Shown: positions 23,704 through 32,192 of the stretch, one piece after another | How the letters are laid out: the number at the start of each line of letters is the position of its first letter | Position numbering within the stretch: the first letter of the stretch is position 1 | Source of the DNA: Methylophilus sp. | GTDB taxonomy: Bacteria; Pseudomonadota; Gammaproteobacteria; Burkholderiales; Methylophilaceae | DNA length: 32,192 nt | NCBI RefSeq assembly: GCF_008015755.1 | Contig: NZ_SSGF01000027.1 | Span: forward strand, 1 to 32,192 | Reading direction: 5' to 3' | Notes under the pieces: model-generated | Told to the model about the DNA's origin: nothing | The model's database searches: none | What the model saw: the letters and a program-made list of their open reading frames with translations, nothing else | Position numbers and translations under genes: made by a program

Positions 23704-24672
23704 ATGCCATCTAAGTTTGATTTCCTGCGGGCTTGTCTGCCTGCTTTATTGTTGGCTGCGATTAGCCAGCCTGCTTTTGCCGAAGATGACCTTTGGGCAA
23801 CCATGCAAAAAACTGCCTCAGCGGCCCGTGAGCTTAACTACCAGGGCCTCTTCATTTATCACAATGGAGCGATGATACGTTCCGTGCAAATCACCCACAT
23901 TTATGAAGGCGGGCGCGAGTTTACTCGTAATGTGGTGCTCGATGGCAGGCCGCGCGAAGTGTTTAGCGAAGGCGATGATATTGTCATTTTCAATGCTAAA
24001 AACGATAAAGTCGTGATAGAAAAGCGTCGCGGTCAGAATTTGTTTCCAGCCATGTTGCCAACGCAGCTTCATCCACTCAAACAAAACTATAAATTGAAAT
24101 TTGTTGGTCAGGAGCGTATTGCTGGTCGCTTGGCGCAAGTGATTGACATGGTACCCAATGATAATCTGCGCTATCAGTATCGCATCTGGTCTGATACTGA
24201 ATTTGGCCTGCTGCTCAAAATGAGCATGCTGGATACCGAGGGCCACACGCTGGAGCAAATTGGCTTTAATCAGGTAGCGATGTTGCACACCAAGGACCTC
24301 GATTGGTTTCAGCCCAAAATTGATACCAGCAAACCTTATGTGATGGACGATACTACTGACTTGACGCACACAGCGGATAATTTGGTGGTGGCCAATTTGC
24401 CCACCGGCTACAAAAAAGTCGATCAAATCCAGTTGAAGGTGCCTGGTCGCACCACGCAAGTGCAACAGTTAATTTTTTCTGACGGGCTGGCCTCTGTATC
24501 GCTGTTTGTTGAGCCGATGGTCAAGGGCATGCAGCCGCGCGTTGGCAAGAAAACCATGGGGTCGACCAATGTCTATGCCCATGTGTTAAATGGCTACCAG
24601 TTGGTGGTGGTGGGTGAAGTGCCAGCGCAAACGGTTGAGCAAATCGCTCAGCAGGTGACTTTTAAAAAATAG
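23704..24672 (+). CDS. rseB: Sigma-E regulatory protein RseB / MucB
   Basis: Periplasmic protein of 322 aa that binds RseA and shields it from DegS-type cleavage, releasing it on sensing lipopolysaccharide intermediates (known for E. coli). The signal peptide ends after AFA (about residue 26). The N-terminal lipoprotein-carrier-like domain contains LNYQGLFIYHNGAMIRSVQI. The smaller C-terminal domain includes FSDGLASVSLFVEP and MGSTNVYAHVLNGYQLVVVGEVP, both conserved in RseB. No rseC/mucC follows: mucD comes next after ~200 bp. Confidence 0.94.
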   Translation: MPSKFDFLRACLPALLLAAISQPAFAEDDLWATMQKTASAARELNYQGLFIYHNGAMIRSVQITHIYEGGREFTRNVVLDGRPREVFSEGDDIVIFNAKNDKVVIEKRRGQNLFPAMLPTQLHPLKQNYKLKFVGQERIAGRLAQVIDMVPNDNLRYQYRIWSDTEFGLLLKMSMLDTEGHTLEQIGFNQVAMLHTKDLDWFQPKIDTSKPYVMDDTTDLTHTADNLVVANLPTGYKKVDQIQLKVPGRTTQVQQLIFSDGLASVSLFVEPMVKGMQPRVGKKTMGSTNVYAHVLNGYQLVVVGEVPAQTVEQIAQQVTFKK

Positions 24673-24779
24673 TTTACTTGGCGGACCACGATCAACGTTT
24701 TCAACAGCTTTAATAACCTTAAAGCGTGCGCTTGTTGTCCGCGCGAAAACCCCCTGTTACTTGTTTTTTTTGCTAGCGC

Positions 24780-24858
24780 CACCATGTCATGATGGTGAAA
24801 TCTTTCGGTATTAATGTGCGCATGCTATTTAAAATGCATGGTACGAAAATTTTATAAT
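24780..24858 (+). promoter_or_regulatory. mucD upstream region: hairpin and -10 element
   Basis: Within the 207-bp rseB-mucD gap, 24780-24797 is a hairpin (CACCAT, six-base loop, ATGGTG), preceded by an eight-base T-run at 24762-24769. A perfect TATAAT is at 24853-24858, 22 bp before the mucD ATG; its -35 is unclear. I see no sigma-E-type GGAACTT here. mucD may thus be transcribed from its own promoter. Confidence 0.4.
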
Positions 24859-24879
24859 CATTAAATGGTAGGAATAATC

Positions 24880-26298
24880 ATGATGAAACAATGGATATCG
24901 GGCCTGATGTTGGCGTGTGCAGTCGCTATCACCTTGCCTGTGGTGGCGGTAGAAGCCAAAGATTTGCCTGACTTCACCGAGTTGGCTGAAAAGCAAGGGC
25001 CCGCAGTCGTCAATATCAGCATTACTTCTGTGGTGCATGGTGGCAATATTGGTTTCCCTGGCATGCCAAATGATGAAAACCTGCAAGAGTTTTTGCGTCG
25101 TTTTGGTATCCCCGGCATGCCTGGCGGGCCAGGCCAGGAGGGCGGTCAGGACTATAAAACACAGTCATTGGGTTCTGGTTTTATTATCAGTGCCGATGGC
25201 TATATTTTAACCAACGCGCATGTGGTGAATGAAGCCGACGAGGTGTTGGTAAAGTTGTATGACAAGCGCGAATTCAAGGCAAAAATCATCGGTGCGGATA
25301 AACGTACTGACGTGGCCTTAATTAAAATTGACGCGACTGGTTTACCCAAAGTGACGGTGGGTGACCCTAATGCCTTGAAGGTCGGTGAATGGGTAGCGGC
25401 GATTGGCTCGCCGTTTGGTCTTGAAAACACCATGACCGCGGGCATTGTAAGTGCCAAAGGCCGTGCGCTGCCACAAGAGAATTATGTGCCGTTTATTCAA
25501 ACCGACGTCGCCATTAATCCCGGTAACTCGGGTGGTCCATTGTTTAACCTGCGTGGTGAAGTGGTCGGCGTGAACTCGCAGATTTATAGCAAGAATGGCG
25601 GCTCCATGGGCTTGTCATTCAGTATCCCCATTGATGTTGCGATCGATATTTCTAATCAACTAAAAGCCACTGGTCGTATCGCGCGTGGCTGGTTAGGCAT
25701 CGGTATTCAGGAGGTTACTAAAGACCTGGCTGACTCCTTTGGTCTTAAGCAAACCAATGGCGCATTGATCGCCGGTATTGAGAAAAACAGTCCGGCAGAC
25801 AAGGGTGGTCTTGAAGCTGGCGATATTATCCTCAAGTTTGATGGCAAGCCGATTGTGACCTCAAGCGATCTGCCGCGTGTGGTCGCGACGACTAAACCAG
25901 GCAAAGTGGTGCCGGTGGAGATTGTGCGTAAGGGCGCTAATAAAACCCTGCAACTGGGGATTGGCGAAATGCCGAGTGATCAATCTGAAACGCCTGCTGC
26001 CAGCAAAGAACCAGTGAAGCCGGAGGCCAACAAAATCGGTCTGACTTTGCGTGAATTGACTGCGCTACAAAAGAAAAAACTCAATGGCAAGAATGGTTTG
26101 TTGGTCATTGAAAGCAGTGGTGCTGCAGCACAAGCGGGGATTCGTCGCGGTGATGTGATTTTGGGCTTGAATAACAATGAAAGCCAAAGCGTTGATGCTT
26201 TTAACAAGCAGATTAATGCAGTCGCATCTGGCAAGACGGTGGCCGTATTGGTGCAACGTGGTGAAAACACTTTATACGTGCCAATTAAAGTCAAGTAA
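24880..26298 (+). CDS. mucD: Periplasmic serine protease MucD (DegP/HtrA family)
   Basis: Do-like protease and chaperone of 472 aa that clears misfolded envelope proteins. Signal peptide to about residue 26. The trypsin-like domain has the triad H114 (LTNAHVV), D144 (RTDVALIKI) and S217 (INPGNSGGPLF). Two PDZ domains follow (about 265-355 and 375-470). A glycine/proline-rich loop around residues 57-90 is typical of DegP/DegQ proteins. ATG 24880 is preceded by AGGA six bases away; the in-frame ATG at 24865 lies upstream of that ribosome site. Gene order links it to sigma-E control, as in Pseudomonas algU-mucABCD, here without mucC. Confidence 0.95.
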   Translation: MMKQWISGLMLACAVAITLPVVAVEAKDLPDFTELAEKQGPAVVNISITSVVHGGNIGFPGMPNDENLQEFLRRFGIPGMPGGPGQEGGQDYKTQSLGSGFIISADGYILTNAHVVNEADEVLVKLYDKREFKAKIIGADKRTDVALIKIDATGLPKVTVGDPNALKVGEWVAAIGSPFGLENTMTAGIVSAKGRALPQENYVPFIQTDVAINPGNSGGPLFNLRGEVVGVNSQIYSKNGGSMGLSFSIPIDVAIDISNQLKATGRIARGWLGIGIQEVTKDLADSFGLKQTNGALIAGIEKNSPADKGGLEAGDIILKFDGKPIVTSSDLPRVVATTKPGKVVPVEIVRKGANKTLQLGIGEMPSDQSETPAASKEPVKPEANKIGLTLRELTALQKKKLNGKNGLLVIESSGAAAQAGIRRGDVILGLNNNESQSVDAFNKQINAVASGKTVAVLVQRGENTLYVPIKVK

Positions 26299-26319
26299 GG
26301 GCTGTTGGTATTGATGTGC

Positions 26320-26349
26320 ACAAAAAGACAGGTTCGCCTGTCTTTTTGT
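26320..26349 (+). terminator. Strong intrinsic terminator after mucD
   Basis: Perfect 13-bp stem (ACAAAAAGACAGG / CCTGTCTTTTTGT) with a TTCG tetraloop; the T-run is inside the right arm. It separates the envelope-stress genes from the lepA unit. The A-run on the left arm makes it bidirectional in principle. Confidence 0.9.
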
Positions 26350-26439
26350 CTGTTGCTCGGTGGCGATTGTGGCTTGTGGTCTCGCTTGGCCGCCTGGGTG
26401 CCGGCAGAAAATAAATCACTGATATTCATGCATTTACTG

Positions 26440-26476
26440 TAAAATGCACCCCATTTGAGAGGCGCTTCAAGCGCCT
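26440..26476 (+). promoter_or_regulatory. lepA promoter -10 and leader hairpin
   Basis: TAAAAT at 26440-26445 is a plausible -10 with no good -35. About 15 bp downstream, 26460-26476 forms AGGCGC-TTCAA-GCGCCT followed by TTCTTGC. The hairpin lies at the start of the predicted lepA leader, 30 bp before the ATG; lepA has no visible Shine-Dalgarno. A weak terminator or attenuator is possible. Confidence 0.4.
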
Positions 26477-26505
26477 TTCTTGCTTGTAAATAACGTAAAC
26501 GACAC

Positions 26506-28299
26506 ATGAAAAATATTCGTAATTTTTCGATTATTGCTCACATTGACCATGGCAAATCGACTCTCGCAGACCGCATTATTCAATTGTGCGGTGGTCTAGA
26601 AGCGCGCGAGATGGAAGCACAAGTGCTTGATAGCATGGATATCGAGCGCGAGCGCGGCATCACTATCAAGGCCCAAACGGCTGCCCTGCAATATAAAGCA
26701 AATAATGGTGAAACCTACTACCTCAACCTGATTGACACCCCTGGGCACGTCGACTTTAGCTATGAAGTCAGTCGCTCGCTATCTGCTTGCGAGGGGGCGT
26801 TGCTGGTGGTGGATGCCTCACAAGGCGTAGAAGCGCAGAGTGTGGCTAACTGCTATACCGCAATTGAGTTGGGCGTAGAAGTGACACCCGTCCTCAACAA
26901 GATAGACTTGCCTTCTGCCGATCCGGCGCGTGTCTCACAAGAAATTGAAGACGTTATCGGGGTCGATGCGACCGATGCGGTGCGTTGTTCGGCCAAAACC
27001 GGCGAAGGCGTGCGCGATGTGCTGGAAGAAGTGGTGGCTAAAGTGCCGCCGCCAGTCGGCGATATTGATGCCCCGCTGAAAGCCTTGGTCATTGACGCCT
27101 GGTTTGATAACTACGTCGGCGTGGTCATGCTGGTGCGCGTGGTGGATGGCGTGCTGCGCGCCAAAGAAAAAATCCGCCTGATGGCCACTGGTGCTGAATA
27201 CTTGTGTGAGCAGGTCGGTGTATTTACGCCCAAGTCATTACAACGGCCACAGTTAAGTGCGGGGGAAGTAGGCTTTATTATCGCTGGCATTAAAGAGCTG
27301 GCTGCGGCTAAAGTGGGCGATACCGTGACCTTGGCAGGCAAGCCTGCGAGTGCGCCATTGCCTGGCTTTAAAGAAGTCAAACCGCAGGTGTTTGCAGGCT
27401 TGTATCCTGTTGAGTCTAACCAGTTTGAGTCCTTGCGCACCGCGCTGGAAAAGTTGCGTTTGAATGACTCCAGTTTGCAGTTTGAGCCAGAAAACTCAAC
27501 CGCTTTAGGCTTTGGCTTTCGCTGCGGCTTCTTAGGCTTGTTGCACATGGAAATCGTACAGGAGCGCCTGGAGCGCGAGTACGATATGGATTTGATCACC
27601 ACGGCGCCAACGGTGATTTACGAACTGCTGCTCCGCAGTGGTGAAGTGGTGCAGATTGAAAACCCGTCACGCTTGCCAGAGCCCTCACGCGTCGAAGAAA
27701 TTCGTGAGCCGATGATTGTGGTGAACTTGCTGATGCCGCAAGATTACGTCGGCCCGGTGATGACCTTGTGTAATAACAAGCGCGGTGTGCAGCGTAATAT
27801 GCAATACATGGGCCGTCAGGTCATGTTGAGCTACGAGATGCCATTGAATGAAGTGGTACTCGATTTCTTTGACAAACTGAAATCGGTATCGCGTGGCTAT
27901 GCCTCTATGGATTACGAGTTTCTGGAGTTCCGTGCGGCAGACCTGGTCAAGCTGGATATTATGGTCAACGGCGAGCGTGTGGACGCCTTGAGCCTGATTG
28001 TGCACCGTGCCAATAGCCTGTACCGCGGCCGCGAGCTGGTCTCCAAAATGCGCGAGCTGATTCCACGCCAGATGTTTGATATTGCGATTCAAGCGTCTAT
28101 TGGCGCAAACATTATTGCGCGCGAAACAGTAAAAGCCATGCGTAAAAACGTGATTGCCAAATGTTATGGTGGCGATATCACACGTAAACGCAAGTTGCTG
28201 GAAAAACAAAAAGAAGGTAAAAAGCGTATGAAGCAGGTGGGTAATGTGGAGATTCCACAAGAAGCTTTCCTCGCCATCTTGCGTGTAGAAGATAAATAA
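26506..28299 (+). CDS. lepA: Translation factor LepA / EF4
   Basis: Ribosome-associated GTPase of 597 aa, the expected length (E. coli 599), acting in translation quality control or initiation; its exact role is debated. G1 is AHIDHGKST at 11-19; RGITIKAQT (G2), DTPGHVDF (G3) and NKIDLP (G4) follow. The EF4-specific C-terminal domain with [21 protein letters not shown] is intact. It is the first gene of lepA-lepB-DUF4845-rnc-era-recO, a common proteobacterial order. Confidence 0.98.
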   Translation: MKNIRNFSIIAHIDHGKSTLADRIIQLCGGLEAREMEAQVLDSMDIERERGITIKAQTAALQYKANNGETYYLNLIDTPGHVDFSYEVSRSLSACEGALLVVDASQGVEAQSVANCYTAIELGVEVTPVLNKIDLPSADPARVSQEIEDVIGVDATDAVRCSAKTGEGVRDVLEEVVAKVPPPVGDIDAPLKALVIDAWFDNYVGVVMLVRVVDGVLRAKEKIRLMATGAEYLCEQVGVFTPKSLQRPQLSAGEVGFIIAGIKELAAAKVGDTVTLAGKPASAPLPGFKEVKPQVFAGLYPVESNQFESLRTALEKLRLNDSSLQFEPENSTALGFGFRCGFLGLLHMEIVQERLEREYDMDLITTAPTVIYELLLRSGEVVQIENPSRLPEPSRVEEIREPMIVVNLLMPQDYVGPVMTLCNNKRGVQRNMQYMGRQVMLSYEMPLNEVVLDFFDKLKSVSRGYASMDYEFLEFRAADLVKLDIMVNGERVDALSLIVHRANSLYRGRELVSKMRELIPRQMFDIAIQASIGANIIARETVKAMRKNVIAKCYGGDITRKRKLLEKQKEGKKRMKQVGNVEIPQEAFLAILRVEDK

Positions 28300-28334
28300 T
28301 CACTTTAGTGGCATCGTTTACTCAGGAAACAAGC

Positions 28335-29150
28335 ATGTATTTTGCAATTTTTATGTTGGTGATTTTGCTGGTCTCAGGCGTGATCTGGCTGCTGGATATT
28401 CTGGTCCTGCGCAAACAACGCCAGGCAGGAGCGCTGGGTGATGTCGCTGACCCATGGTATGTGGAATACAGCAAAAGCTTTTTTCCGGTGATTTTGCTGG
28501 TGTTCATGGTGCGCTCATTTGTGGTCGAGCCATTTAAAATCCCCTCCGGCTCCATGATGCCGACTTTGCTGGCAGGCGACTATATTTTAGTCAACAAGTT
28601 TACCTATGGTTTGCGTGTGCCTATCATCAACAGCGTGTTTTACCCGATGGGCTTGCCTAAGCGGGGCGATGTCTTTGTTTTTCACTATCCACCTGATACC
28701 TCGATTGACTATATCAAACGTGTGGTTGGCTTGCCTGGTGACAAAATCCAGTACCGTGACAAGCAGTTGACGATCAATGGCAAGGTGATTAACCTCGATT
28801 TTGTGCAGCCGTATCAATATGCGCTTAACGTCAATGATGAACGCGGTAATGCGCGCGCAGTCGATGTGACGGCCTCACGCTTGAGCGAGCAATTGGGCGA
28901 TGTAAAGCATGATGTGCTGATTCATGACATCATGAACCAATATAGTCCAGGGAGCCCAGGTGACCGCCTGATGCAGGGCGAAACCATTACAGTGCCGGCG
29001 GACGAATATTTTGCCATGGGTGACAACCGTGATAACAGCTCAGACAGCCGCGTTTGGGGCTTTGTCGCGGAGAAACATCTGGTAGGCAGGGCGTTCTTTA
29101 TTTGGTTTAATTTTGACCAATGGCGCCGTATCGGGCAAAGTATTGGTTAA
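28335..29150 (+). CDS. lepB: Signal peptidase I
   Basis: Inner-membrane serine/lysine protease that removes Sec signal peptides; 271 aa. Two N-terminal membrane segments (about 1-25 and 50-65) precede the periplasmic catalytic domain. The catalytic serine is S73 in IPSGSMMPTLL and the lysine K128 in YIKRVVGLPGD; MGDNRDNSSDSR is the conserved C-terminal motif. A GTG at 28308 is in frame, but the ATG at 28335 has AGGA seven bases upstream and starts with the membrane helix. A small hairpin (CACGG-CGAG-CCGTG, 29154-29167) follows the stop. Confidence 0.96.
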   Translation: MYFAIFMLVILLVSGVIWLLDILVLRKQRQAGALGDVADPWYVEYSKSFFPVILLVFMVRSFVVEPFKIPSGSMMPTLLAGDYILVNKFTYGLRVPIINSVFYPMGLPKRGDVFVFHYPPDTSIDYIKRVVGLPGDKIQYRDKQLTINGKVINLDFVQPYQYALNVNDERGNARAVDVTASRLSEQLGDVKHDVLIHDIMNQYSPGSPGDRLMQGETITVPADEYFAMGDNRDNSSDSRVWGFVAEKHLVGRAFFIWFNFDQWRRIGQSIG

Positions 29151-29196
29151 GTGCACGGCGAGCCGTGTAGAAAACGACATCTGATTGAGGCATCGC

Positions 29197-29553
29197 ATGA
29201 ACATATACTCAAAGCGTTCTCACCAACACGGCATTGGCTTGATTGGTTTTTTGCTGGTGCTCACAGCCTTTGGCATCTTGGGCACAGTGGCGTTAAAAGC
29301 GATGCCTGCCTATATGGAATTCTACTCTGTTCAAGCGACGGTCAATCGTATCGCGCATGATCCTTTATTACAAAATGACAGCGACATCCGCACTGCGTTT
29401 GATCGCCAGATGCAGGTGGACAGTATTCATGACATGAGTGGCCGCGATTTAGAGATCAGCGGCGGCGTGGTGGCTATGCATTACCAGAAAAAAATTGCAC
29501 TGACAGACACCATGACATTGTTGATCGACTTTGATACCGCCAGCAAACCTTAA
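29197..29553 (+). CDS. DUF4845 family membrane protein
   Basis: Small protein of 118 aa, commonly found between lepB and rnc in beta- and gammaproteobacteria. An N-terminal pilin-like hydrophobic segment (GIGLIGFLLVLTAFGILGTVALK) follows a basic stretch; the rest is soluble and presumably outside the cytoplasm. GAGG lies seven bases before ATG 29197, which is why I prefer it to the TTG at 29185. The function is unknown; conserved linkage to lepB and rnc is the only clue. Confidence 0.85.
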   Translation: MNIYSKRSHQHGIGLIGFLLVLTAFGILGTVALKAMPAYMEFYSVQATVNRIAHDPLLQNDSDIRTAFDRQMQVDSIHDMSGRDLEISGGVVAMHYQKKIALTDTMTLLIDFDTASKP

Positions 29554-29575
29554 TGGCTGGCTTGATCGCACCTAA

Positions 29576-30247
29576 ATGAACGCACTCCCGGTATTACAAA
29601 CCAGAATCAGTTATAGCTTTACGCAGCCAGCCTTGCTGCAACAAGCGCTCACCCACCGCAGCTTTTCTGCCATCAATAATGAGCGTCTGGAGTTTTTAGG
29701 CGACAGTGTGCTCAACTTTATTATTGCGCACCAGCTGTTTAATTTATTTCCAAATTTGCCCGAGGGGGACTTAAGTCGCTTGCGGGCAAAAATGGTGCGA
29801 GAAGCCAGTCTGGCTGAAATTGCGACTGAACTCAACCTGGGTGATTCACTCAAGTTGGGGGAGGGTGAGCTCAAAAGTGCTGGCTGGCGTCGGCCTTCGA
29901 TTCTGGCGGATGCGCTGGAAGCGATTGTCGGTGCGGTATATCTGGATGGTGGTTTTGACGCCGCCCAACAAGTGGTGGCTTTCCTTTATCGTGACAAGCT
30001 GCAAACCATAGACCCGAAGGCGATCGACAAAGACGCCAAATCACAATTACAAGAATATCTGCAAAGCAAGAAAATGGATCTGCCGGAGTATCAGGTCGTT
30101 TCTATCGAAGGCGAGGCGCACGCGCAAACCTTCACCGTGCAGTGTTGTATTAAAAAGCTCAAGCTGACCACCACCGGTGTGGGCACCAGTCGCCGCGTGG
30201 CGGAGCAACAAGCGGCCAAATTGGCCATGGACGAGATTCAATCATGA
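29576..30247 (+). CDS. rnc: Ribonuclease III
   Basis: Double-strand-specific endoribonuclease processing rRNA precursors and mRNAs; 223 aa. The catalytic signature ERLEFLGDS is at 36-44, and the second acidic cluster at D112/E115 ([16 protein letters not shown]). The dsRNA-binding domain (about 152-222) ends in [16 protein letters not shown]. It overlaps era by four bases (ATGA), a conserved coupling. Fully intact. Confidence 0.98.
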   Translation: MNALPVLQTRISYSFTQPALLQQALTHRSFSAINNERLEFLGDSVLNFIIAHQLFNLFPNLPEGDLSRLRAKMVREASLAEIATELNLGDSLKLGEGELKSAGWRRPSILADALEAIVGAVYLDGGFDAAQQVVAFLYRDKLQTIDPKAIDKDAKSQLQEYLQSKKMDLPEYQVVSIEGEAHAQTFTVQCCIKKLKLTTTGVGTSRRVAEQQAAKLAMDEIQS

Positions 30248-31149
30248 CAGAAGAACTTACCCCCGCTGCAGACGATTTTCGATGTGGTACCGTTGCCATT
30301 GTGGGCCGCCCCAATGTTGGCAAATCCACACTGCTTAATCATATTTTAGGCATGAAGCTGGCGATTACCTCGCGTAAGGCGCAAACCACGCGCCATCGTT
30401 TGCTCGGTATTCACACCACAGACGATACCCAGTTTTTGTTTGTAGATACGCCTGGCTTCCAGCAAAAGCATATCAACGCGCTGAATAAAACGCTCAATAA
30501 AACTGTCACCCAAGTACTGACAGAAGTGGATGTGGTGCTGTTTGTGATTGAGCCGATGAAATTAGGCGAAGCGGACGAAATCGTCCTCAAACTGCTGCCT
30601 AAGAACAAGCCGGTATTATTGGTGGTGAACAAGGCCGACCTCATGGGCGACAAAGGCAATTTGCTGCCCTTGATTCAGGACTTTGATCTGCTGTTTGATT
30701 TCGCTGGCATTATTCCGGTCAGTGCCAAAAAGAGCTTATACCTTGACGAGTTATTGTCTGCCGTGCGCGAGCACCTGCCGCAGCAACCTGCGATGTATGC
30801 CGAAGATGAGCTCACTGACAAAAATGAGCGCTTTTTGGCGGCAGAGTTGGTGCGTGAAAAGATCTTCCGCCTGCTGGGCGACGAAGTACCTTATTCCGTG
30901 ACGGTAGAAATTGAAAAGTTTGAAACGGTTAAAAACCTGCGTCGAATTTTTGCTGCCATCATTGTCGACAAAGACAGCCAAAAACCAATGATCATCGGTA
31001 AAGGCGGCGAAAAGCTCAAGCAAATTTCCACCGAAGCGCGCCAGGACATGGAAAAACTGTTCGGCTCTAAAGTCTACCTCGAAACCTGGGTCAAGGTGAA
31101 AGGTGGCTGGGCAGACGATGCGCGTGCATTGAAAAGCCTGGGCTTCTAA
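30244..31149 (+). CDS. era: GTPase Era
   Basis: Essential GTPase in 30S assembly that binds the 16S rRNA 3' end; 301 aa. G1 is GRPNVGKST at 21-29, G3 DTPG at 68-71 and G4 NKAD at 129-132. The C-terminal KH domain has [14 protein letters not shown]. The start overlaps the rnc stop. With RNase III upstream and YbeY and PhoH elsewhere in the window, several rRNA-maturation factors are represented. Confidence 0.98.
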   Translation: MTEELTPAADDFRCGTVAIVGRPNVGKSTLLNHILGMKLAITSRKAQTTRHRLLGIHTTDDTQFLFVDTPGFQQKHINALNKTLNKTVTQVLTEVDVVLFVIEPMKLGEADEIVLKLLPKNKPVLLVVNKADLMGDKGNLLPLIQDFDLLFDFAGIIPVSAKKSLYLDELLSAVREHLPQQPAMYAEDELTDKNERFLAAELVREKIFRLLGDEVPYSVTVEIEKFETVKNLRRIFAAIIVDKDSQKPMIIGKGGEKLKQISTEARQDMEKLFGSKVYLETWVKVKGGWADDARALKSLGF

Positions 31150-31174
31150 TTAGCCGCACACTACTGGCATTTTC

Positions 31175-31927
31175 ATGGCAGTAAAATCCCCCGACTCCGG
31201 CAGCCACAAGCAATCGCAGCAGCCGGTTTTCATTCTGCATACTTATCCGTTTAAAGAAACCAGCCTCGTGGTTGAAATGTTCAGCCGCGACCTGGGGCGT
31301 ATCGCCGCCGTGGCTAAAGGCGCGCGCAGACCACTGTCTGCCATGCGTGGCATGCTGCAGTCTTTTCAGCAGCTGGCAGGCACCTGGTCGGGCAAAAACG
31401 AACTCAAAACCCTGCATGAACTAGAGTGGATGACTGGCCTCACGCTGTTGCGCGGTGATGCGCTCATGTGCGGCTTTTACATGAACGAGTTGCTGTTGCG
31501 CTTACTACCGCGCGATGACGCCCACGCGCAACTCTTCGAATATTACGCACAAACCATACAGTTACTTTCTACCCTGCAACAAGACGCCAGTAATGGCCAA
31601 CTGGCCGAAATCCTGCGCCGGTTTGAACTCAAAATGTTGCAAGAGCTCGGCTATGCTGTGCCACTCACGCATGACGAAAACGGTGAGATTATCCATGCCG
31701 ATGAAACCTACCGTTTTGAAGCGGATTACGGCGCCTGCTCGCCATCGGCAACTCGTAATGGTCTATTGATACAAGGTGCCACATTGCTCGAAATGGCACG
31801 CGGTAACTACTCGAATGTGACAACGCAGTCGCAAAGCAAGCAACTAATGCGCTATTTGTTGCAGCATTATTTGGGTGAAAAACCGTTGCATACGCGGCAG
31901 TTGTTGGTGGATTTGCAGGGGTTTTAG
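31175..31927 (+). CDS. recO: DNA repair protein RecO
   Basis: Recombination mediator of 250 aa that helps load RecA with RecR (RecFOR pathway). The N-terminal OB fold contains FILHTYPFKETSLVVEMFSRDLGRIAAVAKGARRP, split by no insertion; the C-terminal helical part is complete. It lies 25 bases after era, apparently the last gene of the lepA unit in this window. No Shine-Dalgarno is visible. pdxJ often follows recO in this block, but here hairpins and a dispersed repeat follow up to the window end. Confidence 0.94.
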   Translation: MAVKSPDSGSHKQSQQPVFILHTYPFKETSLVVEMFSRDLGRIAAVAKGARRPLSAMRGMLQSFQQLAGTWSGKNELKTLHELEWMTGLTLLRGDALMCGFYMNELLLRLLPRDDAHAQLFEYYAQTIQLLSTLQQDASNGQLAEILRRFELKMLQELGYAVPLTHDENGEIIHADETYRFEADYGACSPSATRNGLLIQGATLLEMARGNYSNVTTQSQSKQLMRYLLQHYLGEKPLHTRQLLVDLQGF

Positions 31928-31941
31928 TTTCGTTAACTATC

Positions 31942-31985
31942 GTGTGCCTGACGGTCGCACACTGATTCTAGCGTTGGCTAGAATC
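31942..31985 (+). repeat. Two adjacent hairpins after recO (REP/dRS3-like)
   Basis: Hairpin A: GTGTGC, nine-base loop, GCACAC (31942-31962). Hairpin B, one base later: GATTCTAGC, GTTG, GCTAGAATC (31964-31985), a perfect nine-pair stem. Read on the minus strand, hairpin B has the form CTGGATTC-stem-GAATC, reminiscent of the widespread ATTCCC-N8-GGGAAT palindromes such as neisserial dRS3. No T-run follows, so it is not a standard terminator. 31986-32090 shows nothing else. Confidence 0.6.
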
Positions 31986-32090
31986 CAGGCGTGGTAGGGT
32001 TCCAATAAAAGCTTATTCTTTGACTGGATGATTTCCTTTTTCTCTTGTCGGCATTTTGCCCACGCGGTTGTGGTTGTTTGTGAGGTTGCT

Positions 32091-32192
32091 TTTCGCTTTT
32101 TCAGCGAGTTACTTTTCTTTGCTTGCCCAAAGAATAAGTAACCAAAAGAAATGCACCCCAGCTTCCGCTTGATTCCTGCGTTGCTCGTCAAA
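32091..32192 (-). repeat. Dispersed two-hairpin repeat, copy 3 (inverted, cut by window end)
   Basis: Reverse-complement copy. Hairpin 1 covers 32108-32142 (GTTACTTTTCTTTG and CAAAGAATAAGTAAC on the plus strand). Hairpin 2 covers 32094-32106 (CGCT, five-base loop, AGCG). The lead-in with the complement of AAGCGGAAGCTGGGGTG is at 32156-32172. Hairpin 2 uses a U-A pair where copies 1 and 2 have C-G. An 84-codon open frame over this element is not a gene. Confidence 0.85.

Noticed and set aside
23818..24465. 215-codon minus-strand frame inside rseB
   Set aside because: Antisense shadow of an intact RseB; no ribosome site or domain.
25980..26507. 175-codon minus-strand frame spanning the mucD 3' end and the intergenic region
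   Set aside because: It reads straight through the strong terminator and the mucD PDZ coding region; no family and no initiation signals.
27685..28260. 191-codon minus-strand frame inside lepA
   Set aside because: Antisense shadow of highly conserved LepA sequence; His/Gln-rich composition is typical of such frames.
31937..32191. 84-codon open frame on the minus strand with a FGYLFFGQAKK-like peptide
   Set aside because: It is the translation of the dispersed repeat copy; there is no ribosome site and no protein family, and similar frames arise wherever the element occurs.
1..32192. Search for a defence island, CRISPR, prophage, toxin-antitoxin pair or biosynthetic cluster
   Set aside because: All genes are housekeeping or ordinary regulatory genes; no transposase, integrase, restriction, CRISPR-repeat or toxin-antitoxin signature was seen.

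Overview
This window looks like a chromosomal core segment of a betaproteobacterium, most probably a methylotroph of the family Methylophilaceae (Methylophilus/Methylotenera/Methylovorus type). The family-level call is inferred from gene order and protein character; no marker such as 16S rRNA is present. The order rpoE-rseA-rseB-mucD-lepA-lepB-DUF4845-rnc-era-recO is a well-known proteobacterial envelope-stress/translation block. There is no prophage, CRISPR array, tRNA, rRNA, transposase, defence island or biosynthetic cluster. I did not find a new multi-gene system; the less expected content is in the regulatory DNA, a dispersed structured repeat and a few unusual proteins.

Layout. 1-6050: miaB-phoH on the minus strand, divergent from cysG, which converges on an envZ-ompR type two-component pair. 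6050-8620: a 470-bp intergenic region with three ~20-bp direct repeats, an exported EF-hand protein, a FemAB-like acyltransferase, then a structured repeat. 8620-13830: an SDR oxidoreductase divergent from an exported TIGR03790-type protein around a perfect palindrome. A consensus Pho box follows, driving phoR, a lipoprotein and a JmjC-type ribosomal oxygenase. 14031-15182: a small A/P/E-repeat lipoprotein with its own promoter and terminator, and a triosephosphate isomerase with an altered active-site motif.

15247-19620: ybeY-scpA-scpB-modE followed by modABC, with a ModE-type operator in the modE-modA gap; both ModE and ModC lack their usual molybdate-binding C-terminal domains. 19651-22280 (minus): nadB, a secreted thermonuclease and slyD. 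22299-31927 (plus): a sigma-E-type promoter, rpoE-rseA-rseB-mucD (no rseC/mucC), a strong terminator, then lepA-lepB-DUF4845-rnc-era-recO.

A two-hairpin element occurs three times (19-80, 8501-8600 and 32091-32192 inverted), each time at gene 3' ends and with compensatory stem changes. This is the clearest structure not explained by the genes. Functionally the window joins phosphate sensing (phoR with Pho box), molybdate uptake, envelope stress (sigma-E, RseA/RseB, MucD), ribosome and tRNA quality control (MiaB, YbeY, PhoH, RNase III, Era, LepA, RoxA-like), chromosome segregation (ScpAB) and cofactor synthesis (CysG, NadB).
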